A stretch of 45,314 nt of DNA from Nioella sediminis (GCF_001879695.1 NZ_MNBL01000049.1:1-45314); one strand, 5' to 3'. Shown: positions 7,947-17,302, numbered from the stretch's first letter. Made by a program: numbers and translations. Notes: generated from the sequence alone by a model not told the origin.

Positions 7947-8393
7947 CTAGTAGGTCGAGACCAGATTGACGTCATCCGCACTGATAATATTGCGCTGCAC
8001 GCCGACGCTGGCCATGGCGACGAGCAGGGCAATATCCTCATCTGAGAGATCGCCATCGTTATAAGCCAGAATGCCTTCCTCGATCCCGGTCAGGATCGTG
8101 GCGTTGGTCATGGCGTTGGCGATGTCGAACATGCTTTCCGCGCCGTCTTCGTCGATCACGCCGGCATCGTAGAGCGCGTTGAAATGCGCGGAATGGAACA
8201 CAACGAACGCATCGCTGACCTGCTGCGTCCGAAGTTGCGCTTCCAGATCCGAGGCGAGCGAGGAAATCCCGTCCTCGATCATCGCCGTCGCAGCCAGTGC
8301 CATACCGGCAACCGCAGCGGTCAGAACCGTCCAGTCCACCGAAACGGCACCACTTTCGGACGTCAGGAAATTATGCCAACTTTCGTGTTGCAT
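7947..8393 (-). CDS. Flp/pilin-like exported protein
   Basis: The 148-residue protein has an N-terminal segment ESGAVSVDWTVLTAAVAGMA (residues 13-32) that runs into a single hydrophobic helix. This is the 'G-x-V-S-V-D-W' pattern seen at the start of many Rhodobacteraceae Flp-type pilins or TadE-like proteins. The remaining 110 residues are acidic, with several Asp/Glu clusters (DEDGAESMFD, NDGDLSDED), far longer than a standard Flp subunit of 50-70 residues. It has no adjacent Tad/Cpa genes. The upstream 190 bases are AT-rich and shared with the divergent MATE gene. A structural or surface role is likely, the exact function unknown. Confidence 0.6.
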   Translation of the reverse strand: MQHESWHNFLTSESGAVSVDWTVLTAAVAGMALAATAMIEDGISSLASDLEAQLRTQQVSDAFVVFHSAHFNALYDAGVIDEDGAESMFDIANAMTNATILTGIEEGILAYNDGDLSDEDIALLVAMASVGVQRNIISADDVNLVSTY

Positions 8394-8585
8394 TCTTGTT
8401 TCTTCTGCTCGCTGTTTACGCAGATGCTTATCTCGTCAAAAAATGTGGCGTGAATGTGGCGCAGAGGGGGGTAAGCTAAGCAACAATGCGGTTCCAATCT
8501 GGAAACGTGTACCCACTTTATCGGGTATTTTCAAATAATTACAAAGCCGCTTGTCAAGAGGCCTTGTCGCAGAAGAGTACCAGCA

Positions 8586-9968
8586 ATGACACCTTTTCGC
8601 CATCACCTAGGGGCTGTTTTTTTGCTTGGTCTTCCCCTGGCGGGCAGCCATCTTGCCCAATTGTCCATCGGGATCACCGACACGGTCATGTTGGGATGGT
8701 ATGGCGTCAGCGAACTGGCTGCGCAATCCCTGGCGTCCTCGTATTTCTTCGTGGTGTTCCTGCTTGGGTCCGGATTCGGCATTGCCGTCATGCCCATGGT
8801 GGCCGCCGCGATCGCCAATGAAGACAGAACGCAGGTGCGCCGGGTCACGCGCATGGGCCTGTGGCTGTCCTGTCTCATCGGATGTGCCTCGATGCCGCTG
8901 TTCTGGTTCAGCGGCCCGATCTTCGTGGCGCTCGGGCAGGCGCCTGAGCTGTCGCAATTGATGCAGGATTATCTGCGCATCGCGGGCTGGTCGATGCCGC
9001 TGTTCCTGCTTGCCGTGGTGTTCAAAAGCCACCTGTCAGCGCTTGGTCACACCCAGATCGTGCTGTGGGCGACTTTGGCCGGGACGGCGGTGAATATCGG
9101 GTTCAACTGGGTGCTCATCTTCGGCAATCTCGGCGCGCCCGAACTGGGGATCCGGGGCGCGGCCATCGCGTCGCTTGGCACCAATGCGCTGATCCTGGTG
9201 TTGCTCGGCGCCTATGCGGCGCTGGCGCGGGACTTGCGGGGCTATACCATCCTGGCCCGGCTCTGGCGGCCGGACTGGGGCGCGTTTGGCGAGGTGTTTC
9301 GCCTCGGGATGCCGATCGGGCTGACGATGCTGGCCGAAAGCGGCCTGTTCACGGCAAGCGCCATCATGATGGGCTGGATCGGGGAAGAGGCGCTGGCCGC
9401 CCATGGCATCGCCGTGTCCATCGCGGCGGCAACCTTCATGGTGCATCTGGGCCTGAGCTCTGCCGCGACGGTGCGCGCGGGCTATGCTTGGGGTCGCAAG
9501 GATCTGCCCAACCTGCGCATGGGGGCGCTGGCCGCACTGGTTCTGTCGCTTGGCATGGTGGCGATCACCATCGCGGCGTTCCTCGGCATTCCCGAACTGC
9601 TGATCGGCCTGTTCCTCGACCCGGCAGAACCCAACCGGGCAGCCCTGATCGCCACCGGCACGGTGCTGCTGGCCACGGCGGCGCTGTTTCAGCTGGCCGA
9701 TGCGGTGCAGGTCATGGCGCTTGGCTTCCTGCGCGGGGTGCAGGACACGAAGCGCCCCATGATCTACGCGGTGGTCAGCTACTGGGGGATCGGTGTGCCG
9801 GCGAGCTATGTGCTCGGCTTTCCGCTTGGATTGGAGGGGGTTGGCATCTGGCTTGGCCTGGCCCTTGGGCTGTCGGTGGCGGCGGTCCTGATGATGACCC
9901 GGTTCTGGACGGGGCCTGCGCGGTCTGCCCTTGCCTTCGTGCCGGACACGCCCCCGCCCGACGCCTGA
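8586..9968 (+). CDS. MATE-family multidrug/toxin efflux transporter
   Basis: The 460-residue protein has two homologous MatE repeats of six helices. Repeat one begins GLPLAGSHLAQLSIGITDTV, repeat two begins LGMPIGLTMLAESGLFTAS. The first shows the family sequence of a helix-1 'P', then the TDTVMLGWYG motif, and the second ends FLRGVQDTKRPMIYAVVSYW. It should export cationic or planar compounds by Na+ or H+ antiport across the inner membrane (NorM-like). Substrate cannot be told. It converges with the M20 peptidase gene with a 21-base gap and has no obvious regulator next to it. Confidence 0.9.
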   Translation: MTPFRHHLGAVFLLGLPLAGSHLAQLSIGITDTVMLGWYGVSELAAQSLASSYFFVVFLLGSGFGIAVMPMVAAAIANEDRTQVRRVTRMGLWLSCLIGCASMPLFWFSGPIFVALGQAPELSQLMQDYLRIAGWSMPLFLLAVVFKSHLSALGHTQIVLWATLAGTAVNIGFNWVLIFGNLGAPELGIRGAAIASLGTNALILVLLGAYAALARDLRGYTILARLWRPDWGAFGEVFRLGMPIGLTMLAESGLFTASAIMMGWIGEEALAAHGIAVSIAAATFMVHLGLSSAATVRAGYAWGRKDLPNLRMGALAALVLSLGMVAITIAAFLGIPELLIGLFLDPAEPNRAALIATGTVLLATAALFQLADAVQVMALGFLRGVQDTKRPMIYAVVSYWGIGVPASYVLGFPLGLEGVGIWLGLALGLSVAAVLMMTRFWTGPARSALAFVPDTPPPDA

Positions 9969-9989
9969 GCACCGGGCAGGGGCAGGGGG

Positions 9990-11375
9990 TCAGCGCGTCA
10001 GCGCATGCAGGATCCGCGCCCAGGACCGGATGCCCTTGTGAAAGCTGTCGAGGTCATATTTCTCGTTCGGGGAATGGATCGCGTCATCGTCATTGGCAAA
10101 GCCCGTCAGCAGCGCATCCATGCCGAGCACGTCCTTGAAGAACCCGGCAATCGGGATCGACCCGCCCATGCCGATGAAGACCGCCTCGCGGCCCCATTCA
10201 TCGGACAGCGCCTGCCGGGCCTTTTCGAACTCGGGCCGGTTCACGTTCATCACCGGCGCGGGGGAGCCTTCAAGATCCTGGTTCCACTCCACGCTCAGAT
10301 CGGGGCCAAGCCGGTCGGCCACATGCTTGCGGATCTTCACGCGCAGCGCATCGGGGTCCATGTCGCCCACCAGACGGCAGGTGATCTTGCAATGCGCCTG
10401 TGAGGGGATGACGGTCTTGGTCCCGGCCCCCTGATAGCCGCCCCACATGCCGTTCACCTCCAGCGTCGGGCGCGCCCATTGCTTTTCGAGGCAGGAATAG
10501 CCCTGTTCGTAATGGGACACGGTATAACCCGCCTCGGCCAGATAGTCGGCCTCGTCGAAGCCCGACATGTTCCATTGGCGCAGGATATCCTCGGGCACCT
10601 CATGGACGCCCTCATAGAACCCCTCGACCGCCACGGCCCCGGTCTCGGGATCATAGAAGCTGTCCACGATCCGCGCCATTTCCCGCAGCGGGTTGAGGCC
10701 CGGTCCGCCGTAATGGCCCGAATGCAGGTCGATGCGGGGGCCAGTCAGGGTGAATTCATCCTTCAGCATCCCGCGCAGCTGCGTGGGGATCGAGGGCACG
10801 CCGGGCGCGACCATGGAGGTGTCACAGATCAGCGCGATATCGGCGGTCAGTTCCGCCGCGTTTTCCTGCATGAAGGGCACCAGCGAGGGTGAGCCCGATT
10901 CCTCCTCGCCCTCGAAGAAAAGCGTGATCTTGCCCGGCAGGCTGCCATGCACCGTCTTCCATGCGCGGCAGGCCTCGACAAAGGTCATCAGCTGCCCCTT
11001 GTCGTCAGACGCCCCGCGTCCTCGGATGACCTTGCCTTTGGGGGTGTCTTCAATGGCCGGTTCAAAGGGCGGGGTGTTCCAGAGGTTGAGAGGATCGACC
11101 GGCTGCACGTCGTAGTGGCCATAGAACAGCAGATGCGGCCCGTCGGCATCGGCATTGACATGCGCCACGACCATCGGGCGGCCCGGTGTCAGCCGCTTGG
11201 TGGCGTCAAAGCCCAGGCTCTTCAGATCCACGACCAGCCAATCGGCGGCCCGGTCGCAATCGTCGTTGTAGGCGGGATCGGTCGAGATGGAGGGGATTCG
11301 CAGCAGATCCATCAACCGGTCGGTGGCGTCCTCCAGGTTTTCGTCAATGCGGGCAAGAACGGCGTCGAGCGACAT
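9990..11375 (-). CDS. M20-family dipeptidase/metallopeptidase
   Basis: The 461-residue protein has the M20 ligand set: HYDVQPVDP (His and Asp of the first half-site), RGASDDKGQ (bridging Asp), FFEGEEESGSPS (catalytic Glu and metal Glu), D in ICDTSM and a C-terminal H in DDAIHSPNEKYD. A dimerisation insert runs from about residue 205 to 320 (DLHSGHYGGPGLNPL onward). The nearest named relatives are cytosolic di- or tripeptidases of the CNDP/DapE-like branch. Specificity cannot be set. The first start codon at 11375 is preceded by GGAAT-rich bases and fits family length. Confidence 0.9.
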   Translation of the reverse strand: MSLDAVLARIDENLEDATDRLMDLLRIPSISTDPAYNDDCDRAADWLVVDLKSLGFDATKRLTPGRPMVVAHVNADADGPHLLFYGHYDVQPVDPLNLWNTPPFEPAIEDTPKGKVIRGRGASDDKGQLMTFVEACRAWKTVHGSLPGKITLFFEGEEESGSPSLVPFMQENAAELTADIALICDTSMVAPGVPSIPTQLRGMLKDEFTLTGPRIDLHSGHYGGPGLNPLREMARIVDSFYDPETGAVAVEGFYEGVHEVPEDILRQWNMSGFDEADYLAEAGYTVSHYEQGYSCLEKQWARPTLEVNGMWGGYQGAGTKTVIPSQAHCKITCRLVGDMDPDALRVKIRKHVADRLGPDLSVEWNQDLEGSPAPVMNVNRPEFEKARQALSDEWGREAVFIGMGGSIPIAGFFKDVLGMDALLTGFANDDDAIHSPNEKYDLDSFHKGIRSWARILHALTR

Positions 11376-11516
11376 GGGGGATTCCTTTCACATTCGCGTG
11401 TTGGGGCGGAGCCTATCAGCCCGCCCGGCGCTGTCCAGATGTTGCCGAAGGGCAGGGGACACGGTATTCCCTGTTAAGGTTTCAGACATCCGACCCAAAG
11501 AGAGCGGAGTTATTTC

Positions 11517-12101
11517 ATGCGCGCGATATCCTTCCTTCGATCCTCGGGCCTTGCCCTTGCCATCGCGGCCACCGGGCTGCCTGCGCTTGCACAGGACCTG
11601 CCGAACCTGCGCGAGGCGCGGCGACTGGTCTTTGCCGAACGCGGGGCCGTCGAGGTGGAGGTGATCGACCATGACAGCCTGTCGGATACCGACCGGGCCA
11701 TTCTGCAATCTCCGCAACTGTCCGGCGCGGTCAGCTATTACGGCGCGATCGCCATTGCACCCGGCATGGGGCTGGCCTCCGAGGCGACAGTTGCCGCCGC
11801 CAATTTCCATGACGAAGAGAATGCGCGCCGCGTCGCCCTGGAGGGCTGCGAAGCGCAGCGCAGCTCTGGCCCGTCCTGCATCGTGGTCATGGTGGTGCGC
11901 CCGGAGGGCTGGGAACCGGGCCGCGGTCTGCAACTGAATACCGAGGCCACCGCTGCCCTGCGCGGCGAGTATCGCCGCCTTGGCCGGTCGCGTGCCATGG
12001 CCATTTCCGAGGCAACCGGGCAGTGGGGAATCGGGGCAGACGAGGAAACAGCCGTCGCCAATTGTGGACAGGATGACTGCCGCGTTGTTGTCCAGAACTG
12101 A
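11517..12101 (+). CDS. Secreted DUF4189-like protein upstream of hemA
   Basis: The 194-residue protein has a signal peptide (residues 1-25, cleavage after ALA-Q). The mature part contains two related stretches. The first is YYGAIAI at 74-80, followed by ENARRVALEGC and CIVVMVV. The second is AMAISEATGQWGIGADEETA at about 160-179, followed by ANCGQDDCRVVVQ. Both follow the pattern of DUF4189: a GAIAxS strand, a small insertion, an E-x-A-x-x-x-A-x-x-x-C helix and a C-x-V-V-V strand. It is periplasmic or secreted with several possible disulfides. Its position directly upstream of hemA, same strand with 185 bases between, is the reason some genomes label such proteins by haem function; nothing in the sequence supports an enzyme role. 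Confidence 0.75.
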   Translation: MRAISFLRSSGLALAIAATGLPALAQDLPNLREARRLVFAERGAVEVEVIDHDSLSDTDRAILQSPQLSGAVSYYGAIAIAPGMGLASEATVAAANFHDEENARRVALEGCEAQRSSGPSCIVVMVVRPEGWEPGRGLQLNTEATAALRGEYRRLGRSRAMAISEATGQWGIGADEETAVANCGQDDCRVVVQN

Positions 12102-12117
12102 TCTTGCAGCCGCTCCG

Positions 12118-12131
12118 TTGATCCATGTCAA
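12118..12131 (+). promoter_or_regulatory. Fnr/Crp-type box upstream of hemA
   Basis: The sequence TTGATCCATGTCAA is a palindrome matching the TTGAT-N4-ATCAA Fnr consensus at all but one position (G for A in the second half). It lies 156 bases before the hemA start in the gap. In Rhodobacter species hemA is known to be controlled by FnrL, so this is a likely oxygen-responsive operator. A Dnr- or Crp-type regulator is the alternative. Confidence 0.55.
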
Positions 12132-12286
12132 AGTAACCCGCGCGTCAATTTGTAACTTGCGAGGGGAGGGCCTCAGGGCCTAGATCACCCAAATCTTCGG
12201 GCATTCAAGGAAACGCATCCGTCCGAAGCCTTGCCAGCCGTGTCTTTCGGGCCCCCGCGAACGGGTCCGGAAAAAGGAGACCGCCA

Positions 12287-13510
12287 GTGAACTACGATGC
12301 CGCGCTTGATGCCGCCCTGAACCGCCTGCACGAAGAAGGGCGTTACCGGACCTTCATTGATATTGAGCGCCGTCGCGGTCAGTTCCCCCATGCGGTCTGG
12401 AAAAAGCCCGATGGCAGCGAACAGGATATCACCGTCTGGTGCGGCAACGATTATCTGGGCATGGGCCAGCATCCTGTTGTTCTGGAGGCGATGCACAAGG
12501 CGCTGGAAGATACCGGTGCAGGCTCTGGCGGCACCCGCAATATCTCCGGCACCACGGTCTATCACAAGGAGTTGGAGGCGGAGCTCTCTGACCTTCACCA
12601 GAAGGAGGCCGCGCTGCTCTTCACCTCGGCCTATATTGCCAATGACGCGACGCTCAGCACGCTGCCCAAGCTGTTTCCGGGCCTCATCATCTATTCCGAT
12701 GCGCTGAACCATGCCTCGATGATCGAAGGCGTGCGCCGCAATGGCGGGGCCAAGCGCATCTTCCGCCACAACGACGTGGCCCATCTGCGCGAGCTGCTGG
12801 AGGCCGACGATCCGGCAGTGCCGAAGGTGATCGCGTTCGAGTCGATCTATTCCATGGATGGCGATTTCGGCCCCATCGAAGAGATCTGCGATCTGGCAGA
12901 CGAATTCGGCGCTCTGACCTATCTCGACGAGGTGCACGCGGTCGGCATGTACGGCCCCCGTGGCGCTGGCGTGGCCGAGCGTGACAACCTTATGCACCGC
13001 ATCGACATCATCAATGGCACCTTGGGCAAGGCCTTTGGCGTGCATGGCGGCTATATCGCGGCCAGCGAAAAAATGTGTGATGCCGTAAGATCTTACGCGC
13101 CGGGCTTCATCTTCACCACCTCTTTGCCGCCGGTCGTGGCGGCAGGGGCGGCGGCTTCGGTCCGGCATCTGAAAACCGACCAGGCGCTGCGGGATCTGCA
13201 CCAGGAACGCGCCAAGGTGCTGAAGCTGCGCCTCAAGGGCATGGGCCTCCCGATCATCGACCATGGCAGTCACATCGTGCCGGTCATGGTGGGCGATCCC
13301 GTCCATACCAAGAAAATCTCGGACATGCTGCTGTCGGACTACGGCATCTACGTGCAGCCGATCAATTTCCCGACCGTTCCACGCGGAACGGAACGTCTGC
13401 GCTTTACCCCGTCGCCGGTCCATGATCCCAAGATGCTGGATGGTCTTGTCCGGGCGATGGACGCGCTGTGGAACCACTGTGCGCTGAATCGTGCCGAAAT
13501 GAGTGCCTGA
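12287..13510 (+). CDS. hemA: 5-aminolevulinate synthase
   Basis: The 407-residue PLP enzyme condenses glycine and succinyl-CoA to 5-aminolevulinate, the first step of tetrapyrrole synthesis in alphaproteobacteria. Family features are [10 protein letters not shown] (51-60), the [11 protein letters not shown] substrate loop (80-90), NHASMIEG (141-148), [13 protein letters not shown] with the PLP Asp (214-226) and the Schiff-base lysine K248 in GTLGKAFG. The same Lys248 numbering is reported for Rhodobacter ALAS. Translation starts with GTG, supported by AAGGAG 6-7 bases upstream; no ATG fits. A Fnr-like box lies upstream. It is followed, after 156 bases, by the rodZ-like gene. Confidence 0.96.
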   Translation: MNYDAALDAALNRLHEEGRYRTFIDIERRRGQFPHAVWKKPDGSEQDITVWCGNDYLGMGQHPVVLEAMHKALEDTGAGSGGTRNISGTTVYHKELEAELSDLHQKEAALLFTSAYIANDATLSTLPKLFPGLIIYSDALNHASMIEGVRRNGGAKRIFRHNDVAHLRELLEADDPAVPKVIAFESIYSMDGDFGPIEEICDLADEFGALTYLDEVHAVGMYGPRGAGVAERDNLMHRIDIINGTLGKAFGVHGGYIAASEKMCDAVRSYAPGFIFTTSLPPVVAAGAAASVRHLKTDQALRDLHQERAKVLKLRLKGMGLPIIDHGSHIVPVMVGDPVHTKKISDMLLSDYGIYVQPINFPTVPRGTERLRFTPSPVHDPKMLDGLVRAMDALWNHCALNRAEMSA

Positions 13511-13666
13511 CGCAAGTTCCGCAGGTGCAAAATAACCTCATGTTGTGTTAACACGCTCCTAAGACCGGCGATTTTGGGGAATCACCGGGATGGAATGGGG
13601 ATGTCTTCGGTCGGTAGATCGGAAAACCGTCAAAGACCTTAGGCGAAACGCGGGGCACAGGGCCGC

Positions 13667-14857
13667 ATGGGCATGAACACAGACACGTCGAAGGATGGCA
13701 GCTTGCCATTTGACGAGCTTGATACGCTTGACGTGCCTTTGGGTGACCTGATGCGCGGGGAACGCGCGACGCTTGGCAAATCCCTTCTGGATGTGGAAAG
13801 AGAGCTGAAGATCAAGGCCTCTCACATTGCCGCCATTGAAAACGCCGATCTCTCCGTCTTTGCCACCAAGGGCTTCGTGGCCGGTTACGTGCGCTCCTAC
13901 GCGCGTTATCTCGGCATGGACCCGGAATGGACCTTCCGCCGCTTCAGCGCCGAAGCCGGGTTCCATGGCGTTCACGGGGATTCCGCGGCACAGGCCCGTG
14001 GGGCAAAACGCGCCTTTGGCGATGCCCCCAAGCGCCTGAATCCCAATGATGTGATGTCCACCGCCCGCGTGTCTTTCGCCCCCGAGCGCGAAAGCATGTT
14101 CAGCCGTCTGGAACCGGGCGCGCTTGGCTCTGCTGCCGTGCTGATCGCGCTTGTTGGCGTCATCGGCTACGGCGCATGGTCGGTGCTGACGGAAATCCAG
14201 CGGGTGCAGTTCGTTCCCGTGGACGAGGCCCCGCAGACCGTTGCGGCGCTTGACCCGGTCGAAGCAGCCGGTGTCATGTCGATGGCGCAAACGGAACTGC
14301 CCGACGCCACCACGCCGCGCCTGCCCACGGTCGACCCCATTGACCGGCTATATCGCCCGCAAGCGCTGGACACCCCCGTCCTGACCCCACGGGACGAGGC
14401 GATTGCCACGCTCGACCCCGATGCGGTCGGAGAATTCGCGCAAACCCCCGGCCTTGCCCGGCCAAATGCGCCCGAAGACAGCTTTGAACTGGCGGGTGCC
14501 GTTCAGGTGACCGAGGCCCCGACGGCCGACGAGGTGGTGCTGTTTGCCGTGCGCCCGTCCTGGATCCGCGTGAGTTCGGCCTCCGGCACGGTGCTGTTCG
14601 AAGGCACGCTCGATGCGGGTGACAGCTATACCCTGCCCGAAGGGGCCGATCTGCCAACCCTGCGCGCAGGGAATTCCGGCTCGCTCTATTTCGCCGTGAA
14701 TGGCGTGACGCTTGGCCCCGCCGGTCCCGGCACCTCGATCGCGCGCGACGTGGTGCTGACCGCCGATGCGCTGTCCGACAATTACGTGATGGCCGATGCT
14801 GCAGCCGACCCCGACCTGCCGCGTGTCGCGGCGCTGGTCCTGTCTGGCGACAACTGA
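13667..14857 (+). CDS. RodZ-like HTH/transmembrane cell-shape protein
   Basis: The 396-residue protein has an Xre/HTH_25 helix-turn-helix at about residues 28-95 (LGKSLLDVERELKIKASHIA, then GYVRSYARYLGMDP). One transmembrane helix follows at about 146-166 (LGSAAVLIALVGVIGYGAW), then a proline/acid-rich linker, then a C-terminal DUF4115-like beta domain (VRPSWIRVSSASGTVLFEG to about residue 375). This is the RodZ layout, in which the HTH binds MreB and the periplasmic tail acts in cell shape. Location directly before ispG matches the E. coli rodZ-ispG order. Two starts (13667, 13673) are possible; neither has a strong Shine-Dalgarno sequence. Confidence 0.8.
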   Translation: MGMNTDTSKDGSLPFDELDTLDVPLGDLMRGERATLGKSLLDVERELKIKASHIAAIENADLSVFATKGFVAGYVRSYARYLGMDPEWTFRRFSAEAGFHGVHGDSAAQARGAKRAFGDAPKRLNPNDVMSTARVSFAPERESMFSRLEPGALGSAAVLIALVGVIGYGAWSVLTEIQRVQFVPVDEAPQTVAALDPVEAAGVMSMAQTELPDATTPRLPTVDPIDRLYRPQALDTPVLTPRDEAIATLDPDAVGEFAQTPGLARPNAPEDSFELAGAVQVTEAPTADEVVLFAVRPSWIRVSSASGTVLFEGTLDAGDSYTLPEGADLPTLRAGNSGSLYFAVNGVTLGPAGPGTSIARDVVLTADALSDNYVMADAAADPDLPRVAALVLSGDN

Positions 14858-14935
14858 CGCACCCCCGTTGCCGTGCCCGGACACAGGGGCTATCTGACAG
14901 GCACAAGCGTTTGATCAGGCCCGAGGCAGACTGAC

Positions 14936-16060
14936 ATGTCCCACAATCCCATTCGCCCCTGGCGCAATATCGACCGCCGCGAAAGCCGCCGCATCATGGT
15001 GGGGAATGTGCCTGTGGGGGGCGGTGCGCCGATCTCCGTTCAGACAATGACCAACACGTTGACCACGGATGTGGCGGGCACCATCGCGCAGGTGCAGGCC
15101 TGTGCCGAGGCGGGGGCCGATATCGTGCGAGTCTCTGTGCCCGATCAGGCGTCTTCCATAGCATTGAAAGAGATCGTCGCGGAAAGCCCGGTGCCGATCG
15201 TGGCAGACATCCATTTCCACTATAAACGCGGAATCGAAGCGGCAGAGGCTGGCGCGGCCTGCCTGCGGATCAACCCGGGCAATATTGGCGATGCCAGCCG
15301 CGTGGCCGAGGTGGTGAAGGCCGCCCGCGACCACAATTGTTCGATCCGTATCGGGGTGAATGCCGGGTCTCTGGAAAAGCACCTGCTGGATAAGTATGGC
15401 GAACCATGCCCCGACGCGATGATCGAGAGCGGGCTAGACCATATCCGCATCCTGCAGGATCATGATTTCCACGAATTCAAGATCAGCGTGAAGGCGTCCG
15501 ACGTCTTCATGGCCGCCGCCGCCTATCAGGGGCTGGCAGAGGCCACGGACGCGCCCATTCACCTTGGCATCACCGAGGCGGGCGGGCTGACGACCGGCAC
15601 CGTGAAATCCGCCATCGGGCTTGGCAACCTCCTGTGGATGGGCATCGGCGACACGCTGCGCGTGAGCCTCTCGGCCGATCCGGTCGAGGAGGTGAAGGTG
15701 GGCTACGAGATCCTCAAGGCGCTCGGGTTGCGGCACCGGGGGGTCAACATCATCTCCTGCCCGTCCTGCGCGCGGCAGGGGTTTGACGTGATCAAGACGG
15801 TGGAGCTGCTGGAGGACCGGCTGGCCCATATCAAGACGCCGATGAGCCTGTCCATCATCGGCTGCGTCGTGAACGGCCCCGGTGAGGCGCTTCTGACCGA
15901 TGTGGGCTTCACCGGTGGCGGGGCCGGGTCGGGGATGGTTTATCTTGACGGCAAGCAGGCCCATAAGCTGGCCAATGACGGCATGGTCGATCACATCGTC
16001 GAGCAGGTGGAACGCAAGGCTGCCCAGATTGAAGCCGCCCGCGCCGACGCGGCGGAATGA
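14936..16060 (+). CDS. ispG: 4-hydroxy-3-methylbut-2-enyl-diphosphate synthase
   Basis: The 374-residue enzyme (GcpE) makes HMBPP in the MEP isoprenoid pathway using a [4Fe-4S] cluster. The TIM-barrel signature [20 protein letters not shown] is near residue 21, followed by RVSVPD and ADIHFHYK. The cluster cysteines are in [14 protein letters not shown] (two Cys, CPSC) and [12 protein letters not shown] (third Cys with Glu in GPGE). The direct barrel length is that of the short bacterial type with no A* insert. It follows rodZ-like by 78 bases, probably in one transcript. The sequence converges on an amidohydrolase gene across a 207-base gap. Confidence 0.96.
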   Translation: MSHNPIRPWRNIDRRESRRIMVGNVPVGGGAPISVQTMTNTLTTDVAGTIAQVQACAEAGADIVRVSVPDQASSIALKEIVAESPVPIVADIHFHYKRGIEAAEAGAACLRINPGNIGDASRVAEVVKAARDHNCSIRIGVNAGSLEKHLLDKYGEPCPDAMIESGLDHIRILQDHDFHEFKISVKASDVFMAAAAYQGLAEATDAPIHLGITEAGGLTTGTVKSAIGLGNLLWMGIGDTLRVSLSADPVEEVKVGYEILKALGLRHRGVNIISCPSCARQGFDVIKTVELLEDRLAHIKTPMSLSIIGCVVNGPGEALLTDVGFTGGGAGSGMVYLDGKQAHKLANDGMVDHIVEQVERKAAQIEAARADAAE

Positions 16061-16115
16061 CCTGCGCTTAACCTTTTCTTCGTCTTGTGCTGTCAGGCTG
16101 AGCCGGGCTCCGGTC

Positions 16116-16155
16116 AGCCCCTGCCGCGATGTTTGGGTGCGGTGCGACAGGGGCT
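16116..16155. terminator. Hairpin between convergent ispG and PhnM-like genes
   Basis: AGCCCCTGCCGC (16116-16127) pairs with GCGACAGGGGCT (16144-16155), with one mismatch and a 16-base loop. It sits in the convergent gap and could end both transcripts. The U tract is absent, so confidence is moderate. Confidence 0.45.
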
Positions 16156-16267
16156 GTCCTTCAGTGCCTTCGGCAGTCGGATCGCTTGGGCACGTGAAGA
16201 AGAGTACGGTAAGAATTCTTGCGAAAGGGTTAACAGCACCTGCGTGGTATTGGCGCGCAGCGGGCGA

Positions 16268-17302
16268 TCACTCCGCGGCCAATGGAATGGGGTGCCCCGG
16301 TTGCCCGAAACGCGCCGCCAGATCCCGCGTCGCAAAACACAGGCGACCCTTTGCGATGGTGGCCACAACCGCGCGGGTGGTTTCATCGACTATCGCCAGA
16401 TCGGCCCGTTTGCCGTGTTCCAGCGTGCCGCGATCGGCCAAACCGATGATCTCGGCCGGTTTGGACGAGATCAGCGCCCATGCGGCGGGCAGGTCTTTCA
16501 GCGCGCCATTGGCCAGAACCCAGGCTGCTTGGGCCATTCCATGGGGCGCGCCATTTGACACAAGCGCGTCGCAAAGCCCCTGCGCCACCAACCGGGCCGT
16601 TCCGGCCGATTCACCGATGCCCGCGGAAGGGCAAAGATCCCCGGCGGAGACAAGCACGCAATCGCCCATGGCACGCGCTGTGGCCGCCGCGGCCCGGCTG
16701 CGTGGCAATTCCGCAATCCACGCCCCGAGCATCCGGTAGTATTCCCGTGTTTCGGCATCGGCATCGCCGAGGCTGCCATAGGGAATGCCAAGCGAGTCGA
16801 GACATTCCGCCATCTGGCAGAGATCGCGGGGAAAAATGGGGGCGCCGGAATCTGCCGCAGTCGTCCGAGCGCGGGAGGTGAACGAGGCAAGGTCCAGACG
16901 ACGTTCTTCCAGCCGCCGCAGCCGGTCCGGGCCGAGACGCGCATCCGGCGACAGGATCAGCTTGGCCCGCAGGTCGATCCCGCCGCGAATGACGGCCAGC
17001 CTGTCCAGAACATGCTCGATCAGCGGTTCCTTGTCGGACGGAACGGTCAGCCAGGCCGTTGTGATGCCCTGTGCGGCCAGACGAGACTTGATTGCCGGCA
17101 ATGCGCCGATCCGCAACGGTTCGGGCAGGGCCAAATGCAGGTCGACGATGCCGGGCAGCACCAGGTATCCGCTCAGGTCGACCTCGGGCAGGGGGCCCTT
17201 GGTGATCCGCCCGCGCGCAAGCCCGAGCGACCGGCGCTGAAGCTGGCCACTACGCAAGATCCGGGCGCCGGTCAGGCGCAGGGGCGGCAGGTAGAGAGAC
17301 AT
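16268..17302 (-). CDS. PhnM-like amidohydrolase, probably catalytically inactive
   Basis: The 344-residue protein aligns by eye with PhnM (ribose 1-methylphosphonate 5-triphosphate diphosphatase): LVLPGIVDLH at 47-56, a 'GITTAWL' strand at 79-85, and a C-terminal half with AGDLCPSAG, LVAQGLCDALVS, and a GLADRGTLEHGKRADLAIVD signature. The metal-binding positions are not retained. PhnM has DLH/ELH with a following Asp, SHDDAT, and SSDYYP; here these read DLHLAL, YGSLGDADAE, and VSNGAPHG with Asn at 250 in place of the catalytic Asp. I infer loss of the metal centre, so a scaffold or regulatory role is more likely than hydrolysis. No other phn gene is nearby. The protein is also shorter than PhnM (about 378 aa). 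Confidence 0.65.
   Translation of the reverse strand: MSLYLPPLRLTGARILRSGQLQRRSLGLARGRITKGPLPEVDLSGYLVLPGIVDLHLALPEPLRIGALPAIKSRLAAQGITTAWLTVPSDKEPLIEHVLDRLAVIRGGIDLRAKLILSPDARLGPDRLRRLEERRLDLASFTSRARTTAADSGAPIFPRDLCQMAECLDSLGIPYGSLGDADAETREYYRMLGAWIAELPRSRAAAATARAMGDCVLVSAGDLCPSAGIGESAGTARLVAQGLCDALVSNGAPHGMAQAAWVLANGALKDLPAAWALISSKPAEIIGLADRGTLEHGKRADLAIVDETTRAVVATIAKGRLCFATRDLAARFGQPGHPIPLAAE

Noticed and set aside
12185-13477. Open frame of 430 codons antisense to hemA
   Set aside because: It mirrors hemA codons and shows histidine/arginine-rich non-conserved sequence. No ribosome-binding site of note.
13545-13554. GTGTTAACAC palindrome upstream of rodZ-like gene as an operator
   Set aside because: A 10-base palindrome with an AT core can occur by chance and matches no regulator site I know.
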